From Pseudonocardia nigra (GTDB lineage Bacteria > Actinomycetota > Actinomycetes > Mycobacteriales > Pseudonocardiaceae): a stretch of 54,075 bases of DNA. This document shows positions 1 through 8,007 of the stretch, piece by piece. Each line of letters opens with the position of its first letter. Within the stretch, counting starts at the first letter, position 1. Made by a program: the position numbers and the translations under genes. The stretch lies in the NCBI RefSeq assembly GCF_019396355.1, contig NZ_JAHKRK010000028.1, positions 1 to 54,075 on the forward strand. The letters run 5' to 3'. The notes below the pieces were generated by a model. It had not been told where the DNA came from. It was given only the letters and a program-made list of their open reading frames with translations, and did no database searches.

Positions 1-3
1 GAC

Positions 4-43
4 CCCGACTCGCGGGAACGGGCCCTCGTTCCCGCGAGTCGGG
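4..43. repeat. 17-bp perfect inverted repeat (hairpin) at the edge of a tandem array
   Basis: Positions 4-20 and 27-43 are exact reverse complements around a 6-nt loop. The arm contains the core CCCGACTCGC, which is the inverse of the core of the 22-bp tandem units that start inside the right arm. It lies downstream of the leftward TetR gene, so it may help terminate that transcript. No T-run is visible. Confidence 0.8.
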
Positions 44-177
44 CGGTTCGGGTGCGCGAGTCGGCCGATTCGTGCGCGCGAGTCGGGCGATTCGTGCGCG
101 CGAGTCGCGCGATCCGTGCGCGCGAGTCGGGCGGTACGGGTGCGCGAGTCGGGGCGTCCGAGTGCGCAAGTCGGGCT
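34..177. repeat. 22-bp tandem repeat array, six full units plus a partial seventh
   Basis: Units start at 34, 56, 78, 100, 122 and 144, each exactly 22 bp, with a partial copy from 166. Each unit opens with the core GCGAGTCGGGC (small variations) and ends GTGC or GCGC. The seventh copy runs into the stop codon of the leftward TetR gene. The exact 22-bp period equals about two helical turns, so the cores face the same side of the DNA. There are no unique spacers, so it is not a CRISPR array. Confidence 0.85.
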
Positions 178-757
178 ACGACGGGCGGTTCAGGCCGTGC
201 AGGAGCAGCTCGGCCAGCCGGGCGTAGGCCTCGGCGTCGTCCAGGCCGATCGCCGCGGCCACCTGACGCTGCTGGATCCGCACCATCACGGCCGTGACGA
301 CGTCGGCGACGAAGCCGGTGTGCACGTCCCGGAACGCCCCGGCGGCCACGCCCTCGTCGACGAGCTGCTGCACCCGCCGGGCCGCGGCGCGGGTATTGCG
401 CTCGTAGACCTCCGCGGCCGGCGGGAAGGCCGCGACGTCGTCGAAGAACCGTGCCGACACCGGGCCCAGCTCGGTCGCGACGGCCCGCAGGTAGCGGCCC
501 ACCCGGTCGGCGGCGGTGTCGGTCGCCGACAGCGCGGCCTCGACGCGCTCGGTCGCGCCCCGGAAGAAGTGCACGACCGCAGCCCGGACCAGCTGCTCCT
601 TGCTGCCGGCCAGCGCGTAGAGGGTGCGCTTCGAGCAGTGCAGCCGCGCGGCGAGGTCGTCGAGCGTGAACTGGGAGAAGCCCTCGGCGAGCAGCAGCGC
701 CACGAGCTCGTCGAACAGCTGGATGCGACGGACCGCACCACGGCGCACGGGAGGCAT
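176..757 (-). CDS. TetR/AcrR family transcriptional regulator
   Basis: The 193-aa protein has the usual TetR length. The N-terminal HTH spans about residues 15-60, with FTLDDLAARLHCSKRTLYAL as recognition region followed by the typical loop before SKEQLV. The C-terminal two thirds is the variable ligand-binding helical domain. The ATG at 757 starts the gene. It is divergent from the acyl-CoA dehydrogenase gene, and a near-perfect inverted repeat lies in the 50-bp gap. The likely role is local repression of the acyl-CoA dehydrogenase/SDR set with an acyl-CoA or fatty-acid-like ligand; the ligand is inference. Confidence 0.88.
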   Translation of the reverse strand: MPPVRRGAVRRIQLFDELVALLLAEGFSQFTLDDLAARLHCSKRTLYALAGSKEQLVRAAVVHFFRGATERVEAALSATDTAADRVGRYLRAVATELGPVSARFFDDVAAFPPAAEVYERNTRAAARRVQQLVDEGVAAGAFRDVHTGFVADVVTAVMVRIQQRQVAAAIGLDDAEAYARLAELLLHGLNRPS

Positions 758-767
758 TCGGTTATGG

Positions 768-801
768 TAGCGGTACTGTAGTTCCCAAGTCAGTACCGTT
801 A
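768..801. promoter_or_regulatory. Probable TetR operator between divergent genes
   Basis: TAGCGGTACTG (768-778) and CAGTACCGTTA (791-801) form 11-bp arms with one mismatch around a 12-nt spacer. It lies between the tetR start (757) and the dehydrogenase start (811), so one bound repressor could control both promoters. The right arm touches the AGGGG ribosome binding site of the dehydrogenase. Confidence 0.7.
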
Positions 802-810
802 GGGGTGACG

Positions 811-1962
811 ATGCCCGTCGACCGCCTGCTTCCCACGCAAGAGGCCGAGGACCTGCTCGCGCTCACCCGCGAGCTGGCCGACAAGGAGCTCGCCCCCCGC
901 GTCGAGGCCCACGAGCGCGCCGAGACCTACCCGGACGGCCTGTTCGCGACGCTTGGCGCGGCCGGCCTGCTCGGGCTGCCCTATCCGGAGGAGTTCGGGG
1001 GCGGTGGCCAGCCGTACGAGGTCTACCTGCAGGTCCTCGAGGAGCTGGCGGCGCGCTGGGCGGCCGTCGCGGTGGCCGTGAGCGTGCACGGCCTGTCCTG
1101 CTTCCCGCTCGCCAGCCACGGCAGCGCCGAGCAGCGGGAGCGCTGGCTGCCGCGGATGCTCGCCGGCAAGCTCGTCGGCGCCTACAGCCTCTCCGAGCCG
1201 CAGGCCGGCTCCGACGCGGCGGCGCTCATCTGCAAGGCCGAGCGCGTCGACGCCGGCTACCGGATCACCGGCACCAAGGCCTGGATCACCCACGGCGGTA
1301 TCGCCGACTTCTACGCGCTGTTCGCCCGCACCGGCGAGGGCTCGAACGGTATCTCCTGCTTTCTCGCCCCCGGCAGCGCCGACGGCCTGTCGTTCGGGCG
1401 GCCCGAGGAGAAGATGGGCCTGCACGCAATCCCGACCGTCACCGCGCACTGGGACGGCGCCGTGCTCGAGGCCGACCGGCTGATCGGGCGGGAGGGCCAG
1501 GGCCTGCAGATCGCGTTCTCCGCGCTCGACTCCGGCCGGCTCGGCATCGCCGCCGTCGCCACCGGTTTGGCCCAGTCCGCGCTCGACGCCGCCGTCGCCT
1601 ATGCGCACGAGCGCACCGCGTTCGGCAAGCGGATCATCGACCACCAGGGGCTCGGCTTCCTGCTCGCCGATATGGCCGCTGCGGTCGACGCCGCCCGCGC
1701 CACCTACCTCGACGCCGCCCGCAGGCGCGACGCGGGCCGCGACTACGGCCGCCAGGCCAGCGTCGCGAAGCTGGTGGCCACGGACGCGGCGATGAAGGTC
1801 ACCACCGACGCCGTGCAGGTGTTCGGCGGCTACGGCTACACCCGCGACTTCCCCGTGGAGCGCTACATGCGCGAGGCCAAGATCATGCAGATCTTCGAGG
1901 GCACCAACCAGATCCAGCGGCTGGTGATCGCGCGATCGCTGGCCGGCGCGGCTCGGGCATGA
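811..1962 (+). CDS. Acyl-CoA dehydrogenase
   Basis: This FAD flavoprotein introduces the alpha-beta double bond in acyl-CoA and passes electrons to ETF. At 383 aa it has the full length of the short/medium-chain family. Both family signatures are visible: YSLSEPQAGSDAAAL near residue 120, and GGYGYTRDFPVERYMREAKI followed by IFEGTNQIQ near the C-terminus, whose Glu is the catalytic base position of this family. The ATG at 811 is preferred because AGGGG at 801-805 is well spaced; a GTG at 805 is in frame. It heads a run with the GNAT and SDR genes and is divergent from TetR. Chain length and branching of the substrate cannot be read from sequence. Confidence 0.93.
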   Translation: MPVDRLLPTQEAEDLLALTRELADKELAPRVEAHERAETYPDGLFATLGAAGLLGLPYPEEFGGGGQPYEVYLQVLEELAARWAAVAVAVSVHGLSCFPLASHGSAEQRERWLPRMLAGKLVGAYSLSEPQAGSDAAALICKAERVDAGYRITGTKAWITHGGIADFYALFARTGEGSNGISCFLAPGSADGLSFGRPEEKMGLHAIPTVTAHWDGAVLEADRLIGREGQGLQIAFSALDSGRLGIAAVATGLAQSALDAAVAYAHERTAFGKRIIDHQGLGFLLADMAAAVDAARATYLDAARRRDAGRDYGRQASVAKLVATDAAMKVTTDAVQVFGGYGYTRDFPVERYMREAKIMQIFEGTNQIQRLVIARSLAGAARA

Positions 1963-1969
1963 TGCCGAA

Positions 1970-2512
1970 GTGAGTGATCCACAACTGTCGTTGTCGCCGG
2001 CTGACCCGGTGATCCGCCCGGCCGAGCCGGCCGACGCCGAGGTCCTGCACCGCTTCATCGTCGAGCTCGCCGAGGCCGAGGAGTTCCCCGGCGCGGTCAC
2101 CGCGCAGCAACAGGACGTGGCCGAGGCGCTGTTCGGCCCGCGGCCGGTGGCGGAGGCCGTTGTCGCGACGGTCGACGGCGAACCGGCGGCCTTCGCCCTC
2201 TACTACCCCACCTACAGCACGATCGTGGGCAGGCCGGGTCTGCACCTCGAGGACCTCTACGTCCGCGCCGAGCACCGCGGCAGCGGGTTGGGACGGCTGC
2301 TGCTCGCCCACCTCGCGGACCTCGCCGTCCAGCGGGGCTGCGCCCGGCTCGAGTGGTGGGTGCTGCGCACCAACGACCCGGCGCTGCGCTTCTACCGACG
2401 CCTGCACGCCCGCGGCCTCGACGAGATCGAGGTCATGCGGCTCGACGGCGAGCCGCTGCGCACGCTCGCGGCGGCGGGCCGCCCGACCGCCGGGGTCGAA
2501 CACCGTTCCTGA
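1970..2512 (+). CDS. GNAT family N-acetyltransferase
   Basis: The 180-aa single-domain protein has the acetyl-CoA binding motif A as LYVRAEHRGSGLGRLLLAHL (about residues 88-107, R-x-x-G-x-G) and the following WWVLRTNDPALRFYRRL motif B region, which places it with diamine/small-molecule acetyltransferases. It starts at GTG 1970, only 7 bp after the dehydrogenase stop, and ends 9 bp before the SDR, so it is probably part of the same transcript. The acceptor substrate is unknown; nothing ties it to beta-oxidation except position. Confidence 0.85.
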   Translation: MSDPQLSLSPADPVIRPAEPADAEVLHRFIVELAEAEEFPGAVTAQQQDVAEALFGPRPVAEAVVATVDGEPAAFALYYPTYSTIVGRPGLHLEDLYVRAEHRGSGLGRLLLAHLADLAVQRGCARLEWWVLRTNDPALRFYRRLHARGLDEIEVMRLDGEPLRTLAAAGRPTAGVEHRS

Positions 2513-2521
2513 GGAGAGATC

Positions 2522-3280
2522 GTGGACATCACCGGTACCGCCGCCCTCGTCACCGGCGCCGCCTCCGGCCTCGGCGCCGCCACGGCGGAGGCACTCGCCG
2601 AGCGTGGCGCCGCCGTGTACGGGCTGGACCTGCCGAGCGCCGTCGAGAAGGCGGACGCGCCCGCCGGCGTCACGCTGCTGCCCGCCGACGTCACCGAGGA
2701 GGCACCAGTTCGCCGCGCGCTCGCCCGGGCCGAGGAGGCCGGCGCGCCGCTGCGGGTCGTCGTCAACTGTGCGGGGATCGCCCCGGCCGCACGGATCCTG
2801 TCCCGCAAGGGCCCGCACGACCTGGACCTGTTCCACACGGTGCTGAAGGTCAACCTGCTGGGCACGTTCAACGTGATGCGCCTCGGCGCGGAGGTGATGG
2901 CGCGCCAGGAGCCGGTCGGGGACGCCGGGCGCGGCGTCGTCGTCAACACCGCGTCGATCGCCGCGTTCGAGGGCCAGGTCGGGCAGATCGCGTACTCGGC
3001 GTCGAAGGCCGGCGTCGCCGGAATGACGGTCGGCGCCGCGCGTGACCTCGCCCAGTACGGGATCCGGGTCGTGACGGTCGCACCCGGGATCGTCGACACG
3101 CCGATGATGGCGGGCTTCAGCGAGGAGATCCGCGCCGGCCTGAGCGCCGGGGTGCCGTTCCCGCAGCGGCTCGCACAGCCGCAGGAGTACGCCCGACTCG
3201 TGACGATGGTCGTCGAGCACGACTACCTCAACGGCGAGACGATCCGGATGGACGGGGCACTGCGGATGGCGCCCCGCTGA
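2522..3280 (+). CDS. Short-chain dehydrogenase, 3-hydroxyacyl-CoA dehydrogenase type-2 (HSD10) like
   Basis: This 252-aa classical SDR has the Rossmann motif TGAASGLG (about residues 10-17), VNCAGIA, and the catalytic Ser-Tyr-Lys in NTASIAAFEG...IAYSASKAG, followed by GIRVVTVAPGIVDTPMM. The AAFEGQVGQIAYSASK segment is characteristic of the HSD17B10 branch, which oxidises 3-hydroxyacyl-CoA such as 2-methyl-3-hydroxybutyryl-CoA. A GAGGAGAG ribosome site precedes GTG 2522. With the upstream acyl-CoA dehydrogenase it suggests branched or short-chain acyl-CoA oxidation. No enoyl-CoA hydratase is present in the window, so the route is incomplete here. Confidence 0.88.
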   Translation: MDITGTAALVTGAASGLGAATAEALAERGAAVYGLDLPSAVEKADAPAGVTLLPADVTEEAPVRRALARAEEAGAPLRVVVNCAGIAPAARILSRKGPHDLDLFHTVLKVNLLGTFNVMRLGAEVMARQEPVGDAGRGVVVNTASIAAFEGQVGQIAYSASKAGVAGMTVGAARDLAQYGIRVVTVAPGIVDTPMMAGFSEEIRAGLSAGVPFPQRLAQPQEYARLVTMVVEHDYLNGETIRMDGALRMAPR

Positions 3281-3284
3281 TCCG

Positions 3285-4850
3285 CTACCGCAGCGGACCC
3301 GTCGCCGACTCGGCCGCCGCCAGCGCCGCACCCGACGCCACGAGGCGCACGGCGGTCTCGATCTCCGGGGCGAGGTGGCGGTCGCCGCCGCCCGGCCCGG
3401 GCACCACGTCCCGCAGGAGGCGGCGCACGGCGGCGGTCGCCGGGCCCGGCACGAGGGGGGCGCGCAGGTCGAGGGCGCGGGCCGCGGTGAGCAGCTCGAT
3501 CGCGACGACGCGGGTGAAGCCGTCGATCGCGAGGCGCAGCTTGCGCGCGGCCGACCAGCCCATCGACACGTGGTCCTCCTGCAACGAGCTCGACGGGATC
3601 GAGTCCACCGAGGCAGGGGTCGCGAGCCGCTTGAGCTCGGCGACGATCCCGGCCTGGGTGTACTGGGCGATCATGTGCCCGGAGTCGACGCCGGGGTCGT
3701 CGGCGAGGAACGCCGGCAGCCCGTGACTGCGGGCGACGTCGAGCATGCGATCGGTGCGTCGCTCGCTCATGGACGCGACGTCCGCCGCGGCGATCGCGAG
3801 GAAGTCGAGCGCGTAGCCGAGCGGCGCACCATGGAAGTTGCCGTTGCTCTCCACCCGCGCGTCCGCGGTGACGACCGGGTTGTCGATCACGGCGGCGAGC
3901 TCGCGTTCCGCGACCGCGGCGGCGTGCGCGAGCGTGTCCCGCGCGGCCCCGTGCACCTGCGGGGCGCACCGCAGCGAGTACGCGTCCTGCACGCGGCCCC
4001 ACCCGGGTTCGCGGTGGCGCAGCACGATCGGCGATCCGGCGAGCACGGCCCGCAGGTTCGCAGCAGCGTCGGCCTGCCCGGGATGCGGCCGCAACGTCTG
4101 CAGGCCGGCAGCGAACACCGCGTCGGTGCCCAGCAGCGCCTCCACGCTCATCGCGGCGGCGACGTCGGCGGTGCGCAGCAGCAGGCGCAGGTCGTGGCAG
4201 GCGAGCACCAGCATCCCGAGCATCCCGTCGGTGCCGTTGACCAGCGCCAGCCCCTCCTTCTCGACCGGCTCGACGGGGGCGATGCCCGCGGCGACGAGCG
4301 CCTCCACCGCGGGGCGCCGCGTCCCGCCCGCGTCCCGGACCTCCCCCTCGCCCATGAGCGCGAGCGCGCAGTGCGCGAGCGGGGCCAGGTCGCCGGAGCA
4401 CCCGATCGACCCGTGCTCCGGCACCACCGGCGTGATCCCGGCGTTGAGCAGGTCGGCGCAGGCGAGGGCGGTGCCGACGCGGACGCCCGTGCGTCCCGTC
4501 GCGAGCGTCGACAGGCGCAGCACGATCAGCGCCCGCACCACCTCCCGCTCGACCTCCGGCCCTGACCCGGCGGCGTGCGACCGGACGAGGTTGCGCTGCA
4601 GCTGCGCCCGCCGGTCCACCGGGATCTGCCGCGAGGCGAGCGCGCCGAACCCGGTGGAGATCCCGTAGTGCGGGTCGACGTCGTCGGCGAGCGCGACGAC
4701 GACCTTCCGCCCCGCGCGGATCTCGTCGAGCGCGTCCTCGGCGAGCGCCACCCGCGCCCCCTGACGGGCCACGGCGACGACCTCGTCCGGGGTGAGCGGG
4801 CCCGTTCCGACGACGACGTGGGGCGCATCCGGCATCGCGCCATCCGACAC
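3285..4850 (-). CDS. hutH: Histidine ammonia-lyase (aromatic amino acid lyase family)
   Basis: The 521-aa protein has full family length and the MIO-forming region GSIGCSGDLAPLAH, with the triad Cys151-Ser152-Gly153. Most HALs have Ala-Ser-Gly; the PROSITE family pattern also allows Cys. Other HAL landmarks are YGISTGFGALAS near the N-terminus and the QEDHVSMG motif. In the NFHG motif the usual following Glu is Ala. The reaction is L-histidine to urocanate plus ammonia. The GTG at 4850 or ATG at 4835 may start it. It ends 4 bp from the convergent SDR stop. No hutU, hutI or hutG lies nearby, so a role outside histidine catabolism is possible. Confidence 0.85.
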   Translation of the reverse strand: MSDGAMPDAPHVVVGTGPLTPDEVVAVARQGARVALAEDALDEIRAGRKVVVALADDVDPHYGISTGFGALASRQIPVDRRAQLQRNLVRSHAAGSGPEVEREVVRALIVLRLSTLATGRTGVRVGTALACADLLNAGITPVVPEHGSIGCSGDLAPLAHCALALMGEGEVRDAGGTRRPAVEALVAAGIAPVEPVEKEGLALVNGTDGMLGMLVLACHDLRLLLRTADVAAAMSVEALLGTDAVFAAGLQTLRPHPGQADAAANLRAVLAGSPIVLRHREPGWGRVQDAYSLRCAPQVHGAARDTLAHAAAVAERELAAVIDNPVVTADARVESNGNFHGAPLGYALDFLAIAAADVASMSERRTDRMLDVARSHGLPAFLADDPGVDSGHMIAQYTQAGIVAELKRLATPASVDSIPSSSLQEDHVSMGWSAARKLRLAIDGFTRVVAIELLTAARALDLRAPLVPGPATAAVRRLLRDVVPGPGGGDRHLAPEIETAVRLVASGAALAAAESATGPLR

Positions 4851-4895
4851 CCGCCGCCCAGGCGCCCGCGACGGCCACTCAGGCGGCTCGCCCGG

Positions 4896-5318
4896 TCACC
4901 CTCTGTGCCCACCGACGGCGGTGTCGAGGCCCACCAGATCGGCGCTCGAGCGCCACAGCTCGGCGGCCTTCGCCCGGTCGTACGACTCCGCCGAGGACCG
5001 CATCTCGCGGCCGGTCGAGAAGTATCGGCCGGTCACGGCCGCGAGCGCCGGATCGGTGACGAGCGGGGCGAGCATGCGGGCCGACCGCCGCGGGGTGTGC
5101 ACGCCCGTCGGGAGCAGGGTGAGCACGGGCAGCAGGTACCGCCAGGCGAGTGCCTGCCACCAGGGGTGGTCGCGCGCGAGGCCGGAGCCGGGCATCAGGC
5201 CGGGGTCGAACGCGTTCACGGTCACCCCGGGCGGGATCCGGCGGGCGAGCTCGTAGGCCGTGAGCACGTTGCAGAGCCTCGACGTCGTGTAGCGGCGCGG
5301 CCCGGCCGCCGTCGGCGG
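4896..5318 (-). pseudogene. Short-chain dehydrogenase, C-terminal half only
   Basis: From about 5315 leftward the minus strand encodes RRYTTSRLCNVLTAYELARR, the Y-x-x-x-[K/R] active-site helix of an SDR of the protochlorophyllide-reductase-like group, then VNAFDPGLMPGSGLARD and a normal C-terminus ending at 4896. The N-terminal Rossmann half (TGxxxGxG) is absent. Upstream of the motif the frame reads into the antisense of a TetR remnant. The catalytic Lys is Arg here. It abuts the TetR fragment on the other strand, so one deletion probably removed the 5' ends of a divergent pair. The exact breakpoint is approximate. Confidence 0.75.
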
Positions 5319-5803
5319 CGTCGCCGGGCTCGCTCTACCAGTTCTTCCGGAACAAGGACGAGATCGCCCGGGCGCTCGCCGAGCGGTACGCGGCCGCGCT
5401 CGCCGAGGTGCACACCGACGCGTTCGACGGCGACGCCGCCGCACTCCCCCTCGATGGCCTGGTGGAGCGGGTGCTCGCCCCGCTCGTGCGGTTCAACCGG
5501 GAGCACCGGGCGTTCAAGGCGCTCGCCGGGCGCACCGACATGCCACCGGCCCTCACCGAGGCCACGGCGCCGCTGCACCGGGCACTGCTCGACCGGGTGG
5601 CCGGCGTGCTCGCCACCCGCGCCCCGCAGCTGCCACCCGCGGACCTGCAGCACGTCACCGTCGTGACGATCCAGCTGGTCAAGGCGCTGATGCCGCTCGT
5701 CACGGCGGGCGAGCCCGTCGAGCGGGAGTGGTACGGGCGCGAGCTGCGCCGGGTGCTCGTCGGGTATCTGACGGAGCGGCTGGACGGGGCGCCCGAGGCG
5801 TAG
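5318..5803 (+). pseudogene. TetR regulator lacking most of its DNA-binding domain
   Basis: Plus-strand translation from about 5318 reads SPGSLYQFFRNKDEIARAL, which is the end of a TetR recognition helix plus the next helix, and continues through a complete TetR C-terminal ligand-binding domain to the stop at 5803. The first HTH helices and the start codon are missing. A GTG at 5408 could give a 131-aa product without DNA-binding ability. The breakpoint coincides with that of the truncated SDR on the opposite strand, consistent with loss of the shared promoter region of a divergent SDR/TetR pair. Confidence 0.75.
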
Positions 5804-5958
5804 CGGGGCGGCGTGCGGGTGGGCCCCGCGCGGCAGCCGCCGGCGTCGAGCCCGAAGACTGCGCGAGACGAGCGGCCGCGGGGACGACGAGGCCCCACTC
5901 GCGTCGAATCCCGCCACCCCCGACGTTTCCGCCGTGGGACGAGCGGGCAGTCCCGCCG

Positions 5959-6780
5959 GTGCCCGCGGACCTCGACTCGGTCGCCGACGAGCTGTACTCC
6001 CTGCCCCGCGACGAGTTCACGGCTGCGCGCAACGCCGCCGCGAAGCGGGCGCGGGAGGAGGGCGAGCGCGAGCTCGCCGAGCAGATCCGCGAGCTGCGGC
6101 GCCCGTCGACGGCCGCGTGGCTGGTGAACCTGCTGGCCAGGGAGCAACCCGACGAGGTGCGGGCGCTCGTAGAGCTCGGCGACGGCCTGCGGGCAGCGCA
6201 GGAGCAGCTGGAGGGCGACGAGCTGCGACGGCTGTCGCGGCAGCGCCACGAGCTCGTGCACGGCCTCGTCCAGCAGGCCAGGGCGATCGGCCGCTCCGCG
6301 GGGCACAAGGCGAGCGAGGCGACCGTCCGGGAGCTGGAGGACACGTTCACCGCGGCGGTGAACAGCAGCGCCGCCGCGCAGGCCGTCGCCGGGGGCCGGC
6401 TCACCGCCGCGCTCGACCCGTCCGACACCGGCCCGCTGACGACCGAGCCGCCGAGCCCGCCGCCGCAGCGGCGCAGCGACGACCGCTCGGACCGCGACGA
6501 GCGGCTGCGCCGCGATCTCGACCGGGCGCGCGCGGAGGCCGCCGACGCCGACAGCGCCCGCGACGATGCGGAGCGCGGGCTGGGCGACGCCGAGCGGGCC
6601 GCCGACGAGGCGGGGTCCGCGCTGCAGGAGCTGCGGTCGCGGCTGGAGGAGGCCGAGCGGGCCGAGCACGACGCCCGGCGCCGGGTCCGGACGGCGCAGC
6701 GCGACCTCGACGCCGCCGACCGCGCGGCCCGGGAGGCCCAGCGGCGGGTGCACGACCTGGAGCGCAGGCTCGACCGGTGA
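5959..6780 (+). CDS. Coiled-coil hypothetical protein upstream of Ku
   Basis: The 273-aa highly charged protein starts at GTG 5959 (weak ribosome site, chosen because family-like sequence begins here: LYSLPRDEFTAARNAAAKRA). The N-terminal half holds the conserved-looking LRRPSTAAWLVNLLAREQPD segment. A Pro-rich linker sits around residue 165. The last 90 residues are an Arg/Glu/Ala coiled coil built from repeats such as RAEAADADSARDDAERGL. I recognise this as an actinobacterial conserved hypothetical type, often seen near DNA-repair genes, without known function. It lies 52 bp upstream of ku on the same strand. Confidence 0.75.
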   Translation: MPADLDSVADELYSLPRDEFTAARNAAAKRAREEGERELAEQIRELRRPSTAAWLVNLLAREQPDEVRALVELGDGLRAAQEQLEGDELRRLSRQRHELVHGLVQQARAIGRSAGHKASEATVRELEDTFTAAVNSSAAAQAVAGGRLTAALDPSDTGPLTTEPPSPPPQRRSDDRSDRDERLRRDLDRARAEAADADSARDDAERGLGDAERAADEAGSALQELRSRLEEAERAEHDARRRVRTAQRDLDAADRAAREAQRRVHDLERRLDR

Positions 6781-6832
6781 GTGATCGCGACGGATCGGGT
6801 ACTGCTGCCGGTGAAGCAGGAGGAGGCAGGCG

Positions 6833-7828
6833 ATGGCACGGGCGATCTGGACGGGGTCGATCAGCTTCGGGCTGGTGTCGATCCCGGTCGGGCTGTTCAG
6901 CGCGACCGAGGACCACACGATCCACTTCAACCAGTTCCAGCGCGGCACCGCGGACCGCATCCGGTACAAGCGGATCAACGAGCGGACCGGCAAGGAGGTC
7001 GAGTACTCCGACATCGTCAAGGGCAAGGACGTGGGCGGCGGCGACTTCGTGATCGTCGAGCCCGACGAGCTGGCCGACATCGCGCCCGGCCGATCGCGCA
7101 CGATCGACATCACCACGTTCGTCGACCTGGACGAGATCGACCCGATCTACTACCAGAAGACGTACTGGCTGGCGCCCACCGACGAGCAGTACGGCCGCCC
7201 GTACGCGCTGCTGCGCGAGGCCATGGAGCGCACCAACCGCGCCGGCATCGCCACGTTCGTCATGCGCGGCAAGGAGTACCTCACCGCGATCCGCGCCGAC
7301 GAGGACCTGCTCGCGCTGGAAACGCTGTTCTTCGCCGACGAGATCCGCGACCCGGCGCGGCTGGACAACCTCCCCGGCGGCTCCCGCGCAAAGGGCAAGG
7401 AGCTGGACATGGCGACCGGGCTCATCGAGTCGATGAGCGGCCCGTGGCAGCCCGAGGACTTCCGCGACACCTACAGCGAACGCGTCGAGAAGCTCATCGA
7501 GGACAAGCGGCGCGGCCGCGAGATCGTCACCGAGGCCGAGCCGCCGGAGCCGACGGCCATGACCGACCTCATCGCCGCGCTGGAGCGCAGCGTCGCCGAG
7601 GCGCGCGGCGGCGGGCGCGGGAAGAAGAAGCGCGACACCGGCCGCCGCAAGGCCGAGCCGCCGGCGGAGCGCGACGCACCGGACCTGTCGCAGGCCAGCA
7701 AGGCCGAGCTCACCGAGATGGCCCGCGAGCTGGGCGTCAAGGGCCGGTCGAAGATGAACCGCGACGAGCTGGAACGCGCGGTGGCGCAGGCGTCCGGCTC
7801 CGACGGGAAGCGACGGAAGGCGTCATGA
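6833..7828 (+). CDS. ku: Non-homologous end joining protein Ku
   Basis: The 331-aa bacterial Ku opens with the diagnostic MARAIWTGSISFGLVSIPV and continues with VEYSDIVKGKDV, YWLAPTDEQYGRPYALLREA and the ring-forming core. The C-terminal tail is Lys/Arg rich (GRGKKKRDTGRRK) and ends in a SAP/HeH-like helix pair, SKAELTEMARELGVKGRSK. Ku homodimers ring double-strand ends and recruit LigD; no ligD is in this window. A GGAGG ribosome site precedes the ATG. The stop overlaps the start of the small Cys-rich gene (ATGA), so the two are probably translationally coupled. Confidence 0.96.
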   Translation: MARAIWTGSISFGLVSIPVGLFSATEDHTIHFNQFQRGTADRIRYKRINERTGKEVEYSDIVKGKDVGGGDFVIVEPDELADIAPGRSRTIDITTFVDLDEIDPIYYQKTYWLAPTDEQYGRPYALLREAMERTNRAGIATFVMRGKEYLTAIRADEDLLALETLFFADEIRDPARLDNLPGGSRAKGKELDMATGLIESMSGPWQPEDFRDTYSERVEKLIEDKRRGREIVTEAEPPEPTAMTDLIAALERSVAEARGGGRGKKKRDTGRRKAEPPAERDAPDLSQASKAELTEMARELGVKGRSKMNRDELERAVAQASGSDGKRRKAS

Positions 7829-8007
7829 GCAGCACCACCACCTGCCCGGAGTGCGAGCGCACCGCCGAGCACTGCCACGGCACGCTGGTCCGGCACGAGA
7901 ACGGCACCGTGGAGTGCACGGAGCTGTCCTGCCGCGTCCTCGAGCTCGACCGCCACGACCTGGTGGTGGAGTGCACGGAGGTGCGCCGGACGTGCGGGTG
8001 CGCGTAG
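7825..8007 (+). CDS. Small Cys/His-rich protein coupled to Ku
   Basis: The 60-aa protein starts at ATG 7825 inside the Ku stop (ATGA overlap), which argues for translational coupling. It holds eight Cys: CPEC at residues 7-10, then C17 within HCH (16-18), C31, C36, C50 and a terminal CGC (57-59). This is a spacing that could bind one or two zinc ions. I recognise similar short HCHG...ECT proteins in Pseudonocardiaceae but no assigned function. A role with end joining is only an inference from the overlap. Codon use matches its neighbours. Confidence 0.75.
   Translation: MSSTTTCPECERTAEHCHGTLVRHENGTVECTELSCRVLELDRHDLVVECTEVRRTCGCA

Noticed and set aside
34..177. CRISPR array
   Set aside because: The units are contiguous and nearly identical with no unique spacers, and no cas genes are present.
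5804..5958. Extension of the coiled-coil gene upstream to an earlier start
   Set aside because: The frame is open but reads Arg/Pro-rich sequence overlapping the TetR remnant; protein-like sequence begins only near GTG 5959.
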